Part shown: positions 48,576 through 57,380 of the stretch, piece by piece
Numbering within the stretch: the first letter of the stretch is position 1
How the letters are laid out: every line of letters starts with the position of its first letter
NCBI RefSeq assembly: GCF_918320885.1
Contig: NZ_OU907312.1
Coordinates: 470,465 to 534,464 of the forward strand
Length of the DNA stretch: 64,000 bases
Direction: 5' to 3'
Source: an unidentified bacterial endosymbiont
GTDB lineage: Bacteria; Pseudomonadota; Gammaproteobacteria; Enterobacterales; G038960095
Position numbers and translations under genes: made by a program
The notes under the pieces: generated by a model
Seen by the model: only the letters and a program-made list of their open reading frames with translations
Told to the model about the DNA's origin: nothing
Database searches by the model: none

Positions 48576-50669
48576 ATAGACACTGCAACTTGTCAGTTAG
48601 GATCAAAGTTACTCCTCCTCCCGGGTGTTGGGCCAAAATTAGCGGCCCAGTTCAATAAGCTGGGGATACAGACGGTACAAGATCTACTGTTCCATCTACC
48701 GCTCCGTTACCAAGATCGCAGCGAGTGCTCAGCGATCGCAGCGTTGCAACCTGGCATGCAGGCGGTGGTGATGGGTCATATTGTACGGTGTGAGTCGGTA
48801 TCACAGCGTCGCCCCATGTTACTGGTTCGGTTAGCTGATGCGACCGGTTTTTTGACTTTGCGGTTTTTTCATACCACTGTCGCTATGAAACAGCGGTTGA
48901 CAGTGGGTACACGGCTGAAGCTCTATGGAGAGGTCCATCAAGGTGTCCGTGGTTTAGAGATGCTGCATCCAGAGTGGTCACTCACCCTGGAGGTTGCCAC
49001 AGGGGAGAAAGGGGCGGCAGAGAAGCAGTTAATGCCTGTCTACCCGACGACCAAAGGATTGCGACAAGCAACCTGGCGCAAACTGATTAACCAAGCTTTA
49101 ATTTGGCTGCAACACCATGACGTTGCTGAACTATTGCCGCCCGGTGCACTGCGTCATCCGATAACTCTATTTCAGGCCTTGCAGTTTTTGCACCAGCCAC
49201 CGGCTGATATCTCCTTACACGTGTTAGAGCGAGGAGAGCATCCCGCCATTCAGCGGTTGATTATTGAAGAGCTACTCGCACACCAACTCAGTCGCTTAAG
49301 CTTGAAAGCAGCTATCCAGTGTCAACCGGCCTATCCGTTTCCGCATCACAGCTCGTTCAAGCAGCAGTTACTACAGGCCTTACCCTTTCAATTAACGGCC
49401 GCACAAATCAGGGTTGTTGCCGAGATTGAAGCGGATTTGGCGAAAACAACGCCGATGATGCGTTTGGTGCAGGGGGATGTGGGCAGTGGAAAAACTTTAG
49501 TGGCGGCTTTGGCAGCCTTAAAGGCGGTGACTCATGGCAAACAGGTTGCATTGATGGCCCCTACCGAACTGTTGGCAGAGCAGCATGCGGAGCAATTTCA
49601 GCAGTGGTTCGCGCCTTTGGGGATCACAGTGGTACGACTCATGGGTCATATCACGGGTCTTCGACGTCGAAGGACCTTAGCGGCACTCGCCACTGGTGAG
49701 ATACTGCTCGTGGTTGGTACACAAGCGCTATTTCAAAAAGAGGTGCAGTTCAAAGCCTTGGGATTGGTCATTATTGATGAACAACACCGGTTTGGGGTTC
49801 AACAGCGACTGTTACTCTGGGAAAAGGGTGCGACTCAGGGGCTCTATCCTCATCAATTGGTCATGACTGCCACCCCGATCCCGCGTACCTTAGCGATGAC
49901 GGTTTATGCAGATTTAGCCTGTTCTTACATTGATGAACTGCCTCCAGGGCGCCAACCGATTCACACGATTGTAGTTCCAGAGACTCGCCGTGGTGAAGTA
50001 ATACAGCGAGTAGCGCAGGTGTGTGAATACGAGCAGCGGCAAGTGTATTGGGTCTGTACGTTAATTGAAACTTCGGAACGGCTAGAGGCCCAGGCGGCTG
50101 AACAGACCGCAGAGGCCTTACGGTGCCAGTTACCTAACCTCTCTATTGGGTTGGTCCATGGCCGTATGAGATCTCACGACAAGCAGGCGACTCTGCAAGC
50201 CTTTAAAGCAGCACAACTTCAGTTATTGGTCGCGACCCTGGTGATTGAAATTGGGGTGGATGTTCCCAATGCTAGCCTGATGATTATTGAGAACGCTGAA
50301 CGCCTAGGGTTAGCACAGCTGCATCAACTGCGCGGCCGTGTCGGGCGTGGAACCTCCGCTTCACACTGTATTTTGTTGTATAAGCAACCGCTGAATCCAC
50401 TTTCTAAAAAACGCTTAGCGGTCCTTAGAATGAGCCAAGATGGTTTTGAGATTGCCCAACGTGATTTAGAGCTCCGTGGCCCTGGGGAGCTGTTAGGAAC
50501 ACGACAGACTGGGGATATTCCTTTTCGGATTGCTGATCTAATGCGAGACCAGGCTTTGTTTCCACAGGTACAACAATTAGCGCAGCAGTTACAACACCAT
50601 TACCCGACCCAGGCTAAAGCGCTCATTGAGCGGTGGTTACCCCAGGGAATACCCTATACCCATGCCTGA
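48576..50669 (+). CDS. recG: ATP-dependent DNA helicase RecG, apparent ATA start
   Basis: RecG remodels stalled replication forks. The first usual start in frame is ATG 48744 (641 residues), but the frame upstream is clearly RecG: LPGVGPKLAAQF, VQDLLFHLPLRYQDR. Translating back to the TGA at 48561, no ATG, GTG or TTG occurs. ATA at 48576 lies five bases after AGGA, exactly where the family starts, and gives 697 residues (E. coli 693). Either ATA is used, the start has been lost by ATG-to-ATA mutation, or the base is a sequencing error. The wedge domain, Walker A GDVGSGKT, DEQHRFG, TATPIPRT and RGRVGRG are intact. It directly follows spoT; the usual trmH is absent. Confidence 0.9.
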   Translation: MDTATCQLGSKLLLLPGVGPKLAAQFNKLGIQTVQDLLFHLPLRYQDRSECSAIAALQPGMQAVVMGHIVRCESVSQRRPMLLVRLADATGFLTLRFFHTTVAMKQRLTVGTRLKLYGEVHQGVRGLEMLHPEWSLTLEVATGEKGAAEKQLMPVYPTTKGLRQATWRKLINQALIWLQHHDVAELLPPGALRHPITLFQALQFLHQPPADISLHVLERGEHPAIQRLIIEELLAHQLSRLSLKAAIQCQPAYPFPHHSSFKQQLLQALPFQLTAAQIRVVAEIEADLAKTTPMMRLVQGDVGSGKTLVAALAALKAVTHGKQVALMAPTELLAEQHAEQFQQWFAPLGITVVRLMGHITGLRRRRTLAALATGEILLVVGTQALFQKEVQFKALGLVIIDEQHRFGVQQRLLLWEKGATQGLYPHQLVMTATPIPRTLAMTVYADLACSYIDELPPGRQPIHTIVVPETRRGEVIQRVAQVCEYEQRQVYWVCTLIETSERLEAQAAEQTAEALRCQLPNLSIGLVHGRMRSHDKQATLQAFKAAQLQLLVATLVIEIGVDVPNASLMIIENAERLGLAQLHQLRGRVGRGTSASHCILLYKQPLNPLSKKRLAVLRMSQDGFEIAQRDLELRGPGELLGTRQTGDIPFRIADLMRDQALFPQVQQLAQQLQHHYPTQAKALIERWLPQGIPYTHA

Positions 50670-50885
50670 TTCTGTCGAGAAGATTAGCAGTACTGGATAG
50701 GATTATTACCTGCTGATCGACCTTTTAATCACAGATTATCTTTAAATTTTGGAATCAATAGCATTTAAATTTACTTTAGGAGCGCATTTTTTTTTTAAAA
50801 AAAGTAAGCTGGTTGTAGCGAGTTGACGATAAATAATCAGTCTTCACAGCGATTCTCGATAGTGTCAAAGTAGGAGTTCATCAAT

Positions 50886-51503
50886 ATGAGTCCGATTGAC
50901 CAACCTTTGGTAAAAACCATTTGTCAACGTTTCTGTTCACTGGGTCCAATCAGCGCTAAAACCATGTTTGGAGGCATTGGTCTTTATCAAGCAGGGGTTA
51001 TGTTTGCCTTGGTGTCTGAGGAGAAGCTTTATCTTCGCAGTGGTGAGGCGCTAGAAGCGCTCTATCGACAGCATAGCACAGAGCATTTTATTTATACCAA
51101 GCGCGGGAGACCGGTCATATTGCGATACTACTCGATTGATAACACGCTGTGGGATAATCAGGTTCTTCTATTGACTTATGCACAGCAGGCTTTAGCTGGG
51201 GCTCGACAAGATAAGCAACGTCAGGCGGCGGCTCGGCATCAGCGTTTAAAAGATCTACCCAATCTAGGGTTATCGAGTGAGCGGCTGCTGCACCGTGTAG
51301 GTATTGAAAGCATTGAGCAATTACGGGACGTGGGTGCAGTTCGCGCTTACTTGCGGATAAAAGCCCGTAGCCGGGAGCTCTCCTTAAATTATTTATGGGC
51401 ATTGGCTGGCGCCTTAGCTGGATGTCACGCTGCTAATTTACCGAAAGAGACCCGTCATCATCTGTTAGTCTCGCTACAGGATCTCCAAGAGGAACGGGCC
51501 TGA
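50886..51503 (+). CDS. sxy: TfoX/Sxy-type competence regulator
   Basis: The protein has 205 residues (E. coli Sxy 209). The N-terminal TfoX domain (SAKTMFGGIGLYQAGVMFALVSEEKLYLR in parts, YTKRGRPVILRYYSID) and the C-terminal helix-hairpin domain (RLKDLPNLGLSSERLLHRVGI, GAVRAYLRIK) match the family. Sxy co-activates CRP at competence genes. AGGAG lies upstream, and a T10/A7 tract lies at 50787-50803. No DNA-uptake genes are in this window, so whether it still serves competence is unknown. Confidence 0.85.
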   Translation: MSPIDQPLVKTICQRFCSLGPISAKTMFGGIGLYQAGVMFALVSEEKLYLRSGEALEALYRQHSTEHFIYTKRGRPVILRYYSIDNTLWDNQVLLLTYAQQALAGARQDKQRQAAARHQRLKDLPNLGLSSERLLHRVGIESIEQLRDVGAVRAYLRIKARSRELSLNYLWALAGALAGCHAANLPKETRHHLLVSLQDLQEERA

Positions 51504-51679
51504 CCAGATGAGGCATGGTATCATGGTGGCTCGGGCCGTGGTTGGGTTCTGTTAAGCTAGAAGGGGTGATAGGGTTAGCAGCTCCCTCATCAGGCTTTTT
51601 AGGGGCGGTCGCGGGTAAACACCCCCCTAGTCTCTGTTGATAGGATGCCTCGAGGCATAGGAGCGAAAAGAGAGTGGTA

Positions 51680-53269
51680 ATGACAGAAATGGCGGCACAA
51701 ACTGAATTAAAGCGGCGACGGACGTTTGCTATTATCTCCCATCCAGATGCTGGAAAAACTACCTTGACTGAAAAAGTGTTGTTATGGGGTCAGGCACTGC
51801 AAACCGCTGGAACCGTTAAGGGGCGTGGATCAGATCAGTATGCTAAATCGGATTGGATGGAGATGGAAAAGCAGCGCGGGATCTCTATCACGACCTCAGT
51901 GATGCAGTTTCCTTATCAAGGGTGTCTGTTTAATTTGTTAGACACCCCAGGACACGAAGATTTTTCAGAAGATACCTACCGTACTTTGACGGCGGTGGAC
52001 AGCTGCTTAATGGTGATTGATGCTGCCAAAGGGGTAGAGGCGCGCACGATCAAGCTGATGGAAGTGGCGCGATTACGAACTACCCCGATTTTAACCTTCA
52101 TGAATAAGCTGGATCGTGATGCTCGTGATCCCATGAACTTACTGGATGAAGTAGAGCGTGTGTTATCAATAGCCTGTGCACCGATCACCTGGCCAATCGG
52201 TTGTGGCAAGTCGTTTAAAGGAATTTACCACCTCTATCAGGACCGCATCTATCTCTATCAAACGGGTCAGGGACACACCATCCAAGCAGAACGGATTATT
52301 CAAGGGCTTCATCATCCTGAATTGGATCAAGCCATTGGCGAAAGTTTAGCCACACAATTACGCGAAGAGCTGCAGTTAGTTCGCGGTGCTTCTCACCCCT
52401 TCGAGGTTTCCGCTTTTTTGCAGGGCAGGTTGACCCCAGTATTTTTTGGTACCGCCTTAGGTAACTTTGGGGTGAACCATCTTTTAGACTACCTAGCGGA
52501 GTGGGCGCCAGCGCCTTTAGAGCGTCAAACGCACACTAGGCGAGTGTCAGCCAATGAGTCCGCTTTCTCGGGATTCGTCTTTAAAATTCAAGCCAATATG
52601 GATCCGAAGCATCGCGATCGTATTGCTTTTTTACGGATTGTCTCCGGTCATTATCAAAAAGGCATGAAGCTTAAGCAAGTTCGTCTTGGAAAAACGGTCA
52701 CCCTGACGGATGCCCTCACGTTTATGGCGGGGGATCGGACGCAGGTTGAACAGGCTTACCCAGGCGATATTATCGGGCTTCATAACCACGGGACGATTCG
52801 TATTGGTGATACCTTTACTGAAGGGGAGTCTCTTCAATTCATTGGCATTCCCAATTTCTCCCCAGAGTTATTTCGGCGGATTCATTTAAAAGATCCCATG
52901 AAGCAGAAGCAGTTATTAAAAGGGGTATTACAGCTATCGGAGGAGGGGGCAGTCCAGATTTTTCGACCTTTGACGAACAATGAATTTATCGTTGGGGCCA
53001 TAGGACAGCTGCAATTTGAGGTGGTCGTGGCACGCTTATGGACAGAATATCAAGTTGAAGCTGGCTATGAGCCCGTAAAAGTTGTCACGGCACGTTGGCT
53101 GCAATCCGATCACGATAAACAGTTTGCCGATTTTAAACGGCACTATGAGCACTGTTTAGCATTGGATGGCGGCAATCGCTTAGTCTATATTGCACCCAGT
53201 TTGGTTAATCTAAAATTAGTACAAGAGCGTTATCCACAGGTCATTTTCAATAGCACGTGTGAACACTAA
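51680..53269 (+). CDS. prfC: peptide chain release factor 3
   Basis: RF3 is a GTPase that removes RF1/RF2 from ribosomes after termination. From ATG 51680 it has 529 residues, as in E. coli; GTG 51674 would add two. G1 [35 protein letters not shown] (in parts), G3 [14 protein letters not shown] and G4 MNKLDRD are intact, as is the C-terminal LAYIAP-like [14 protein letters not shown]. Confidence 0.97.
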   Translation: MTEMAAQTELKRRRTFAIISHPDAGKTTLTEKVLLWGQALQTAGTVKGRGSDQYAKSDWMEMEKQRGISITTSVMQFPYQGCLFNLLDTPGHEDFSEDTYRTLTAVDSCLMVIDAAKGVEARTIKLMEVARLRTTPILTFMNKLDRDARDPMNLLDEVERVLSIACAPITWPIGCGKSFKGIYHLYQDRIYLYQTGQGHTIQAERIIQGLHHPELDQAIGESLATQLREELQLVRGASHPFEVSAFLQGRLTPVFFGTALGNFGVNHLLDYLAEWAPAPLERQTHTRRVSANESAFSGFVFKIQANMDPKHRDRIAFLRIVSGHYQKGMKLKQVRLGKTVTLTDALTFMAGDRTQVEQAYPGDIIGLHNHGTIRIGDTFTEGESLQFIGIPNFSPELFRRIHLKDPMKQKQLLKGVLQLSEEGAVQIFRPLTNNEFIVGAIGQLQFEVVVARLWTEYQVEAGYEPVKVVTARWLQSDHDKQFADFKRHYEHCLALDGGNRLVYIAPSLVNLKLVQERYPQVIFNSTCEH

Positions 53270-53297
53270 CCGCCTTGCGGCATACAGCAGTTCTGAT

Positions 53298-53363
53298 GTT
53301 CTGGTCTAATAGCAGTAGACACTTCAGTTAAGAGAAATGGGTCTACTTTTTCTGGACCAGAAC
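53298..53363. repeat. imperfect inverted repeat after prfC
   Basis: Arms of 23 bases (53298-53320 and 53341-53363) share GTTCTGGTC/GACCAGAAC at the outside and AGTAGAC/GTCTACT at the inside, with a mismatched centre and a 20-base loop. It could be a terminator-like structure for prfC, or a relic of IS ends, given the istB fragment beside it. Confidence 0.5.
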
Positions 53364-53365
53364 AA

Positions 53366-53565
53366 GAGCCGCTGATTCAACCCCAGCGTGCAGATCTGTT
53401 GGAGCTGATAGATGCAAGATACGACAACGGTGCAACGCTGATGACCAGTCAGCTTCCGGTCAATAGTTGGTATCAGATGATAGGGGAATCAACCCATGCT
53501 GATGCCATTTTAGACAGAGTGCTGCACAGTGGAATTAAATTAGAGTTATTAGTTCCACCATCAAC
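53366..53565 (+). pseudogene. istB: fragment of an IS21-family IstB ATPase
   Basis: About 65 codons match the C-terminal part of IstB: RADLLELIDARYDNGATLMTSQLPV, NSWYQMIGESTHADAILDRVLHSGIKLEL (in parts). The Walker motifs and istA are absent. The fragment breaks off next to the 3' end of the split unknown gene on the other strand. Confidence 0.75.
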
Positions 53566-53935
53566 CTCCCTCTGCTGCTTGAATGAGTCCGCCTGTTAGG
53601 CTGTTCGGTTTGGCGTACTCTTTAAGAACTCCCGCGAATTCCAGTCGATCAATGCTAGCACTCATCGCTTGTGCTATTAGGGTTGGATTGCCCTGCAACT
53701 GCCACTTTATCTCCGCTACATCGAGATAACCACCCTGCAGTGTACGAAGTAGTCCTTTCCCATAGGGAACGCTCTGCGGCACTTGGTTTCTAGAGAATAG
53801 ACTCTGCAGGTGGCTAGCGAGTATGGAGAATTGTGCTAGTGCAGTATCAGATTTATAGGCATCAGTGCCTGCCTTTATCCCCCGCGTCAGCAGCTTGATC
53901 TTGCCACCTTTTTTTAGACACAGAGAAGAGAAACC

Positions 53936-54790
53936 TTAAGCGACCTGGGATAACCAATTTTTTTCAAAATTTACAGGAGACAGATAGCCTAGCGTTGAGT
54001 GCCGTCTCTGTCGGTTATAAAACACTTCTACGTATTCAAAAATGCTCAATTTGGCTTGTTCTCTGCTCTCAAAACGTTCAAAGTGGGTGTGCTCTGTTTT
54101 TAAGGTATGGAAAAAACTCTCTGCTACTGCATTGTCATAACAATTGCCCGTACTACTCATGCTAAGCGTTATCTGGTGATGCGCCGATACAGCCTTGAAT
54201 CCTTTGCTGGTATACTGGCTGCCTCGGTCGGAGTGGTGGATGAGACCTGCAGCAGGCTTCCTCCGTGTTATTGCCTGGCGTAATGCTGCGGCTACTAACT
54301 CGGTGGTCATGTGAGCTTGCATATCCATCCCCACGATACTACGAGAGAACAGGTCCAGTACGATAGCAACATACAACCATCCCTCTTGGGTCGGAATATA
54401 GGTAATATCTGCTGCCCAGTATTGATCAGGGCGAGTGGCTGTGAACTTCTGCTTGAGTAAATTAGGCGCCACTGCGGCCTTTGGATCGACTATTGTGGTT
54501 ACCTTAAATCGTTTTTTCATCTTAGCCGCAATATGGGCTGCTTTCATTAGCCGACAAACCCGTTTGCGTGAACAGCGCTCACCTCTAGCTCGTAACTCAG
54601 CATGGATACGTGGGCTACCGTAAATTTGGTTGCTTATGGTATAAACCTCTTTAATTTCAGATATTAAACGCTCATCCTCACAATAGCGCTTGGATGGCTC
54701 AGCCTTGATAAACTGATAATAGCCACTGCGGGATACACCTAACACGTTGGACATCCTCTCTACGCTGAATTCCCCAGCATGCTTTTGCAT
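53936..54790 (-). CDS. IS3-family transposase OrfB (copy A)
   Basis: This is the catalytic part: 284 residues with the rve integrase fold and DDE residues in YWAADITYIPT, HHSDRGSQYTS and NAVAESFFHTLKTE. The N-terminal helix region (VLGVSRSGYYQFIKAEPS) is typical. In the frame of orfB, translation is open back through the A7 tract in the end of orfA, so the active transposase is probably an OrfAB fusion made by -1 frameshifting. Confidence 0.93.
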   Translation of the reverse strand: MQKHAGEFSVERMSNVLGVSRSGYYQFIKAEPSKRYCEDERLISEIKEVYTISNQIYGSPRIHAELRARGERCSRKRVCRLMKAAHIAAKMKKRFKVTTIVDPKAAVAPNLLKQKFTATRPDQYWAADITYIPTQEGWLYVAIVLDLFSRSIVGMDMQAHMTTELVAAALRQAITRRKPAAGLIHHSDRGSQYTSKGFKAVSAHHQITLSMSSTGNCYDNAVAESFFHTLKTEHTHFERFESREQAKLSIFEYVEVFYNRQRRHSTLGYLSPVNFEKNWLSQVA

Positions 54791-54801
54791 AAACTGGTAT
54801 T

Positions 54802-55101
54802 TTACTTGCGGGCCACTGAGAAGATGCCCAAGGCTTTTTTTAGGATATCCCTCTCTTCGCGTGCTATCGCCAATTCTTTCCGCAATTGACTGAGCTCAGC
54901 ATCAGACGCTTTCAGGTATCCTTTGCCCGGGAAAGCCTCTGCACCATCCTTGTTATGCTGATGGACCCACCCTGCCAATGTACTCTTGGGAACTCCCAAT
55001 TCCTCGCTCAATTGACAGAGCGTTTTACCAGTGCTGTGATACAGCTTTACCGCATTCAGCTTGAATTCCTTATCATAGCTCCTTGATTCCCCTTGATTCA
55101 T
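54802..55101 (-). CDS. IS3-family OrfA (copy A)
   Basis: This DNA-binding protein has 99 residues with a helix-turn-helix (FKLNAVKLYHSTGKTLCQLSEELGVPKSTL in parts) and a C-terminal leucine-zipper-like coiled coil (AELSQLRKELAIAREERDILKKAL). The sequence encoding ILKKA contains the A7 slippery tract used for frameshifting into orfB. Confidence 0.93.
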   Translation of the reverse strand: MNQGESRSYDKEFKLNAVKLYHSTGKTLCQLSEELGVPKSTLAGWVHQHNKDGAEAFPGKGYLKASDAELSQLRKELAIAREERDILKKALGIFSVARK

Positions 55102-55274
55102 AACTTCACCTCAAAAAGTAACAAAAAATTATACGCTTTGTTCCTCTTCGTTGTGTCCGTTAAAGGGTAGCAAGATCAGCTGCTCTAAAGTACGTAGCGG
55201 CTCTTTGCTATTAATAGACTCGACAATCTCGGGAACCTGTTCTCCCAGAAACGTGTTTCCAACATCCGTTGCAG

Positions 55275-55302
55275 TGATCTTGCCACCTTTTTTTAGACAC
55301 AG
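55275..55302. repeat. 28-base orphan IS3 end
   Basis: The sequence from TGATCTTGCCACC to AGACACAG equals the orfB-side terminus of IS copies A and B, but directly abuts the orfA-side end of copy B. It is the relic of a third copy, cut 28 bases from its end. Confidence 0.85.
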
Positions 55303-55379
55303 TGATCTTGCTACCCTTTAACGGACACAACGAAGAGGAACAAAGCGTATAATTTTTTGTTACTTTTTGAGGTGAAGTT

Positions 55380-55679
55380 ATGAATCAAGGGGAATCAAGG
55401 AGCTATGATAAGGAATTCAAGCTGAATGCGGTAAAGCTGTATCACAGCACTGGTAAAACGCTCTGTCAATTGAGCGAGGAATTGGGAGTTCCCAAGAGTA
55501 CATTGGCAGGGTGGGTCCATCAGCATAACAAGGATGGTGCAGAGGCTTTCCCGGGCAAAGGATACCTGAAAGCGTCTGATGCTGAGCTCAGTCAATTGCG
55601 GAAAGAATTGGCGATAGCACGCGAAGAGAGGGATATCCTAAAAAAAGCCTTGGGCATCTTCTCAGTGGCCCGCAAGTAA
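55380..55679 (+). CDS. IS3-family OrfA (copy B)
   Basis: Protein identical to OrfA of copy A: 99 residues, helix-turn-helix plus coiled coil. The A7 frameshift tract lies about 45 bases before the stop. Confidence 0.93.
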   Translation: MNQGESRSYDKEFKLNAVKLYHSTGKTLCQLSEELGVPKSTLAGWVHQHNKDGAEAFPGKGYLKASDAELSQLRKELAIAREERDILKKALGIFSVARK

Positions 55680-55690
55680 AATACCAGTTT

Positions 55691-56545
55691 ATGCAAAAGC
55701 ATGCTGGGGAATTCAGCGTAGAGAGGATGTCCAACGTGTTAGGTGTATCCCGCAGTGGCTATTATCAGTTTATCAAGGCTGAGCCATCCAAGCGCTATTG
55801 TGAGGATGAGCGTTTAATATCTGAAATTAAAGAGGTTTATACCATAAGCAACCAAATTTACGGTAGCCCACGTATCCATGCTGAGTTACGAGCTAGAGGT
55901 GAGCGCTGTTCACGCAAACGGGTTTGTCGGCTAATGAAAGCAGCCCATATTGCGGCTAAGATGAAAAAACGATTTAAGGTAACCACAATAGTCGATCCAA
56001 AGGCCGCAGTGGCGCCTAATTTACTCAAGCAGAAGTTCACAGCCACTCGCCCTGATCAATACTGGGCAGCAGATATTACCTATATTCCGACCCAAGAGGG
56101 ATGGTTGTATGTTGCTATCGTACTGGACCTGTTCTCTCGTAGTATCGTGGGGATGGATATGCAAGCTCACATGACCACCGAGTTAGTAGCCGCAGCATTA
56201 CGCCAGGCAATAACACGGAGGAAGCCTGCTGCAGGTCTCATCCACCACTCCGACCGAGGCAGCCAGTATACCAGCAAAGGATTCAAGGCTGTATCGGCGC
56301 ATCACCAGATAACGCTTAGCATGAGTAGTACGGGCAATTGTTATGACAATGCAGTAGCAGAGAGTTTTTTCCATACCTTAAAAACAGAGCACACCCACTT
56401 TGAACGTTTTGAGAGCAGAGAACAAGCCAAATTGAGCATTTTTGAATACGTAGAAGTGTTTTATAACCGACAGAGACGGCACTCAACGCTAGGCTATCTG
56501 TCTCCTGTAAATTTTGAAAAAAATTGGTTATCCCAGGTCGCTTAA
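55691..56545 (+). CDS. IS3-family transposase OrfB (copy B)
   Basis: Protein identical to OrfB of copy A: 284 residues with an intact DDE triad. Slipping by -1 at the A7 tract of orfA leads through SLGHLLSGPQVKYQF directly into this frame, supporting production of an OrfAB fusion. Confidence 0.93.
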   Translation: MQKHAGEFSVERMSNVLGVSRSGYYQFIKAEPSKRYCEDERLISEIKEVYTISNQIYGSPRIHAELRARGERCSRKRVCRLMKAAHIAAKMKKRFKVTTIVDPKAAVAPNLLKQKFTATRPDQYWAADITYIPTQEGWLYVAIVLDLFSRSIVGMDMQAHMTTELVAAALRQAITRRKPAAGLIHHSDRGSQYTSKGFKAVSAHHQITLSMSSTGNCYDNAVAESFFHTLKTEHTHFERFESREQAKLSIFEYVEVFYNRQRRHSTLGYLSPVNFEKNWLSQVA

Positions 56546-56585
56546 GGTTTCTCTTCTCTGTGTCTAAAAAAAGGTGGCAAGATCA

Positions 56586-56740
56586 ACGTCGAGTTCTAGC
56601 CATGGTCAGAGCATCAATGATTAACGGCGTTTTAAGGCTTCTGCTTAGACTCCAGCCAATGATCATATGGCCATAAAGGTCAATTACTGTAGCCAAGTAT
56701 AGAAATCCCGTTTGGGTTGGAATATAGCTGATAGAGCTGG
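56586..56740 (-). pseudogene. fragment of a second, different IS3-family OrfB
   Basis: About 50 codons encode SYIPTQTGFLYLATVIDLYG and HMIIGWSLS, part of the rve domain of an IS3-type transposase not identical to copies A and B. It is cut by copy B: its stop codon TGA is provided by the IS terminus at 56583-56585. On the other side it ends at the IS630 element. Confidence 0.75.
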
Positions 56741-56757
56741 ATAATTTAATTTTGATT

Positions 56758-57380
56758 CTAAATAAAAGCCTGTTGGAAGATCTCATCAACGGAGCATCGG
56801 AGCTTCCTACGAATAGCTTTCTCCTGAGCCCACTTGTGTTCAATAGGGTTAAGATCCGGAGAATAAGTTGGCAGAAATTCCAGTGTGCAACCTGCCTCCT
56901 CTATTGCAGTCTGAGTCGCTTCTTTTTTGTGAAAGCTGGCATTATCCATAACAATGATCGCCCCAAGGGATGTTTTAGGTAACAGGTCTTGTGTTACCCA
57001 GGCATTAAACACTTCACTATCGATAGTGCTTTGAAAAGTGCAAATGGTCATTAATTTATTATTCAATAAAGCACCAATCACATGGGTGAGCCCCTTGGCT
57101 TGCCACGCTTGTTTTCCATAGCAGCGCTTTCCTCGGATTGAGTAACCTCGACATCTGGGCATATCTTTAGCAAAACCACTTTCATCTACATCAATGATCT
57201 CACAACCTTCCTCCCGATATTTTTGAAGTCTGGTTTGAAAGCACAAGCGTTGTTCGTCGTCTGCTTTTGGGGGTTGCAGTGTTTTTTTAATAGGTGATCC
57301 CTAGTCGTTGCAATGCATGGCAAATCGAGGGTGCTGGGTCCAACTGACTGATGAGGCAAAATGCCGGGCTCATGTAGACT
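56758..57380 (-). pseudogene. IS630-family transposase, frameshifted and N-terminally truncated
   Basis: The main frame (56758-57246 and upstream) has the DDE domain: DVDESGFAKDMPR, IIVMDNASFHKKEAT, LPTYSPDLNPIEHKWAQ. Further upstream, PSICHALQRLGITY is the end of the IS630 helix-turn-helix domain but sits in another frame; the shift occurs at an A7 tract (T7 on the plus strand near 57284-57290) just before KKTLQPPKADDEQR. The first part of the helix-turn-helix region is missing. Slippage at the A-run could restore the frame, but the truncated N-terminus suggests a relic. Confidence 0.75.

Larger units (their letters stand above)
53896..55178 (-). mobile_element. IS3-family insertion sequence, copy A
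   Basis: This is a complete element of 1283 bases. The orfA-side end is TGATCTTGCTACC... (read on the minus strand) and the orfB-side end is TGATCTTGCCACC..., imperfect inverted repeats starting with TGATC. It is flanked by a GCT direct repeat. Its two proteins are identical to those of copy B, so transposition is recent. Confidence 0.93.
53561..55274 (-). pseudogene. unrecognised gene split by IS3-family insertion
   Basis: The 3' part lies at 53561-53895, the next part upstream at 55179-55274, and IS copy A (53896-55178) lies between. GCT occurs on both sides of the IS, a 3-bp target duplication. Removing the IS and one GCT joins the frames exactly: ...SKEPLRTLEQLLTRGIKAGTD... The rebuilt protein fragment is about 142 residues, mostly helical, with KGLLRTLQGGYLDVAEIKW and ends AEGG. 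Its 5' end is cut off by a further IS end at 55275. I do not recognise the family. It is soluble in appearance, without signal peptide in the visible part. Confidence 0.6.
55303..56585 (+). mobile_element. IS3-family insertion sequence, copy B
   Basis: This is a complete 1283-base element in inverse orientation to copy A, with identical encoded proteins. The left flank is the orphan IS end; the right flank is a different IS3 fragment. No matching target duplication is seen (CAG on the left, ACG on the right), so its surroundings have been rearranged. Confidence 0.93.
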
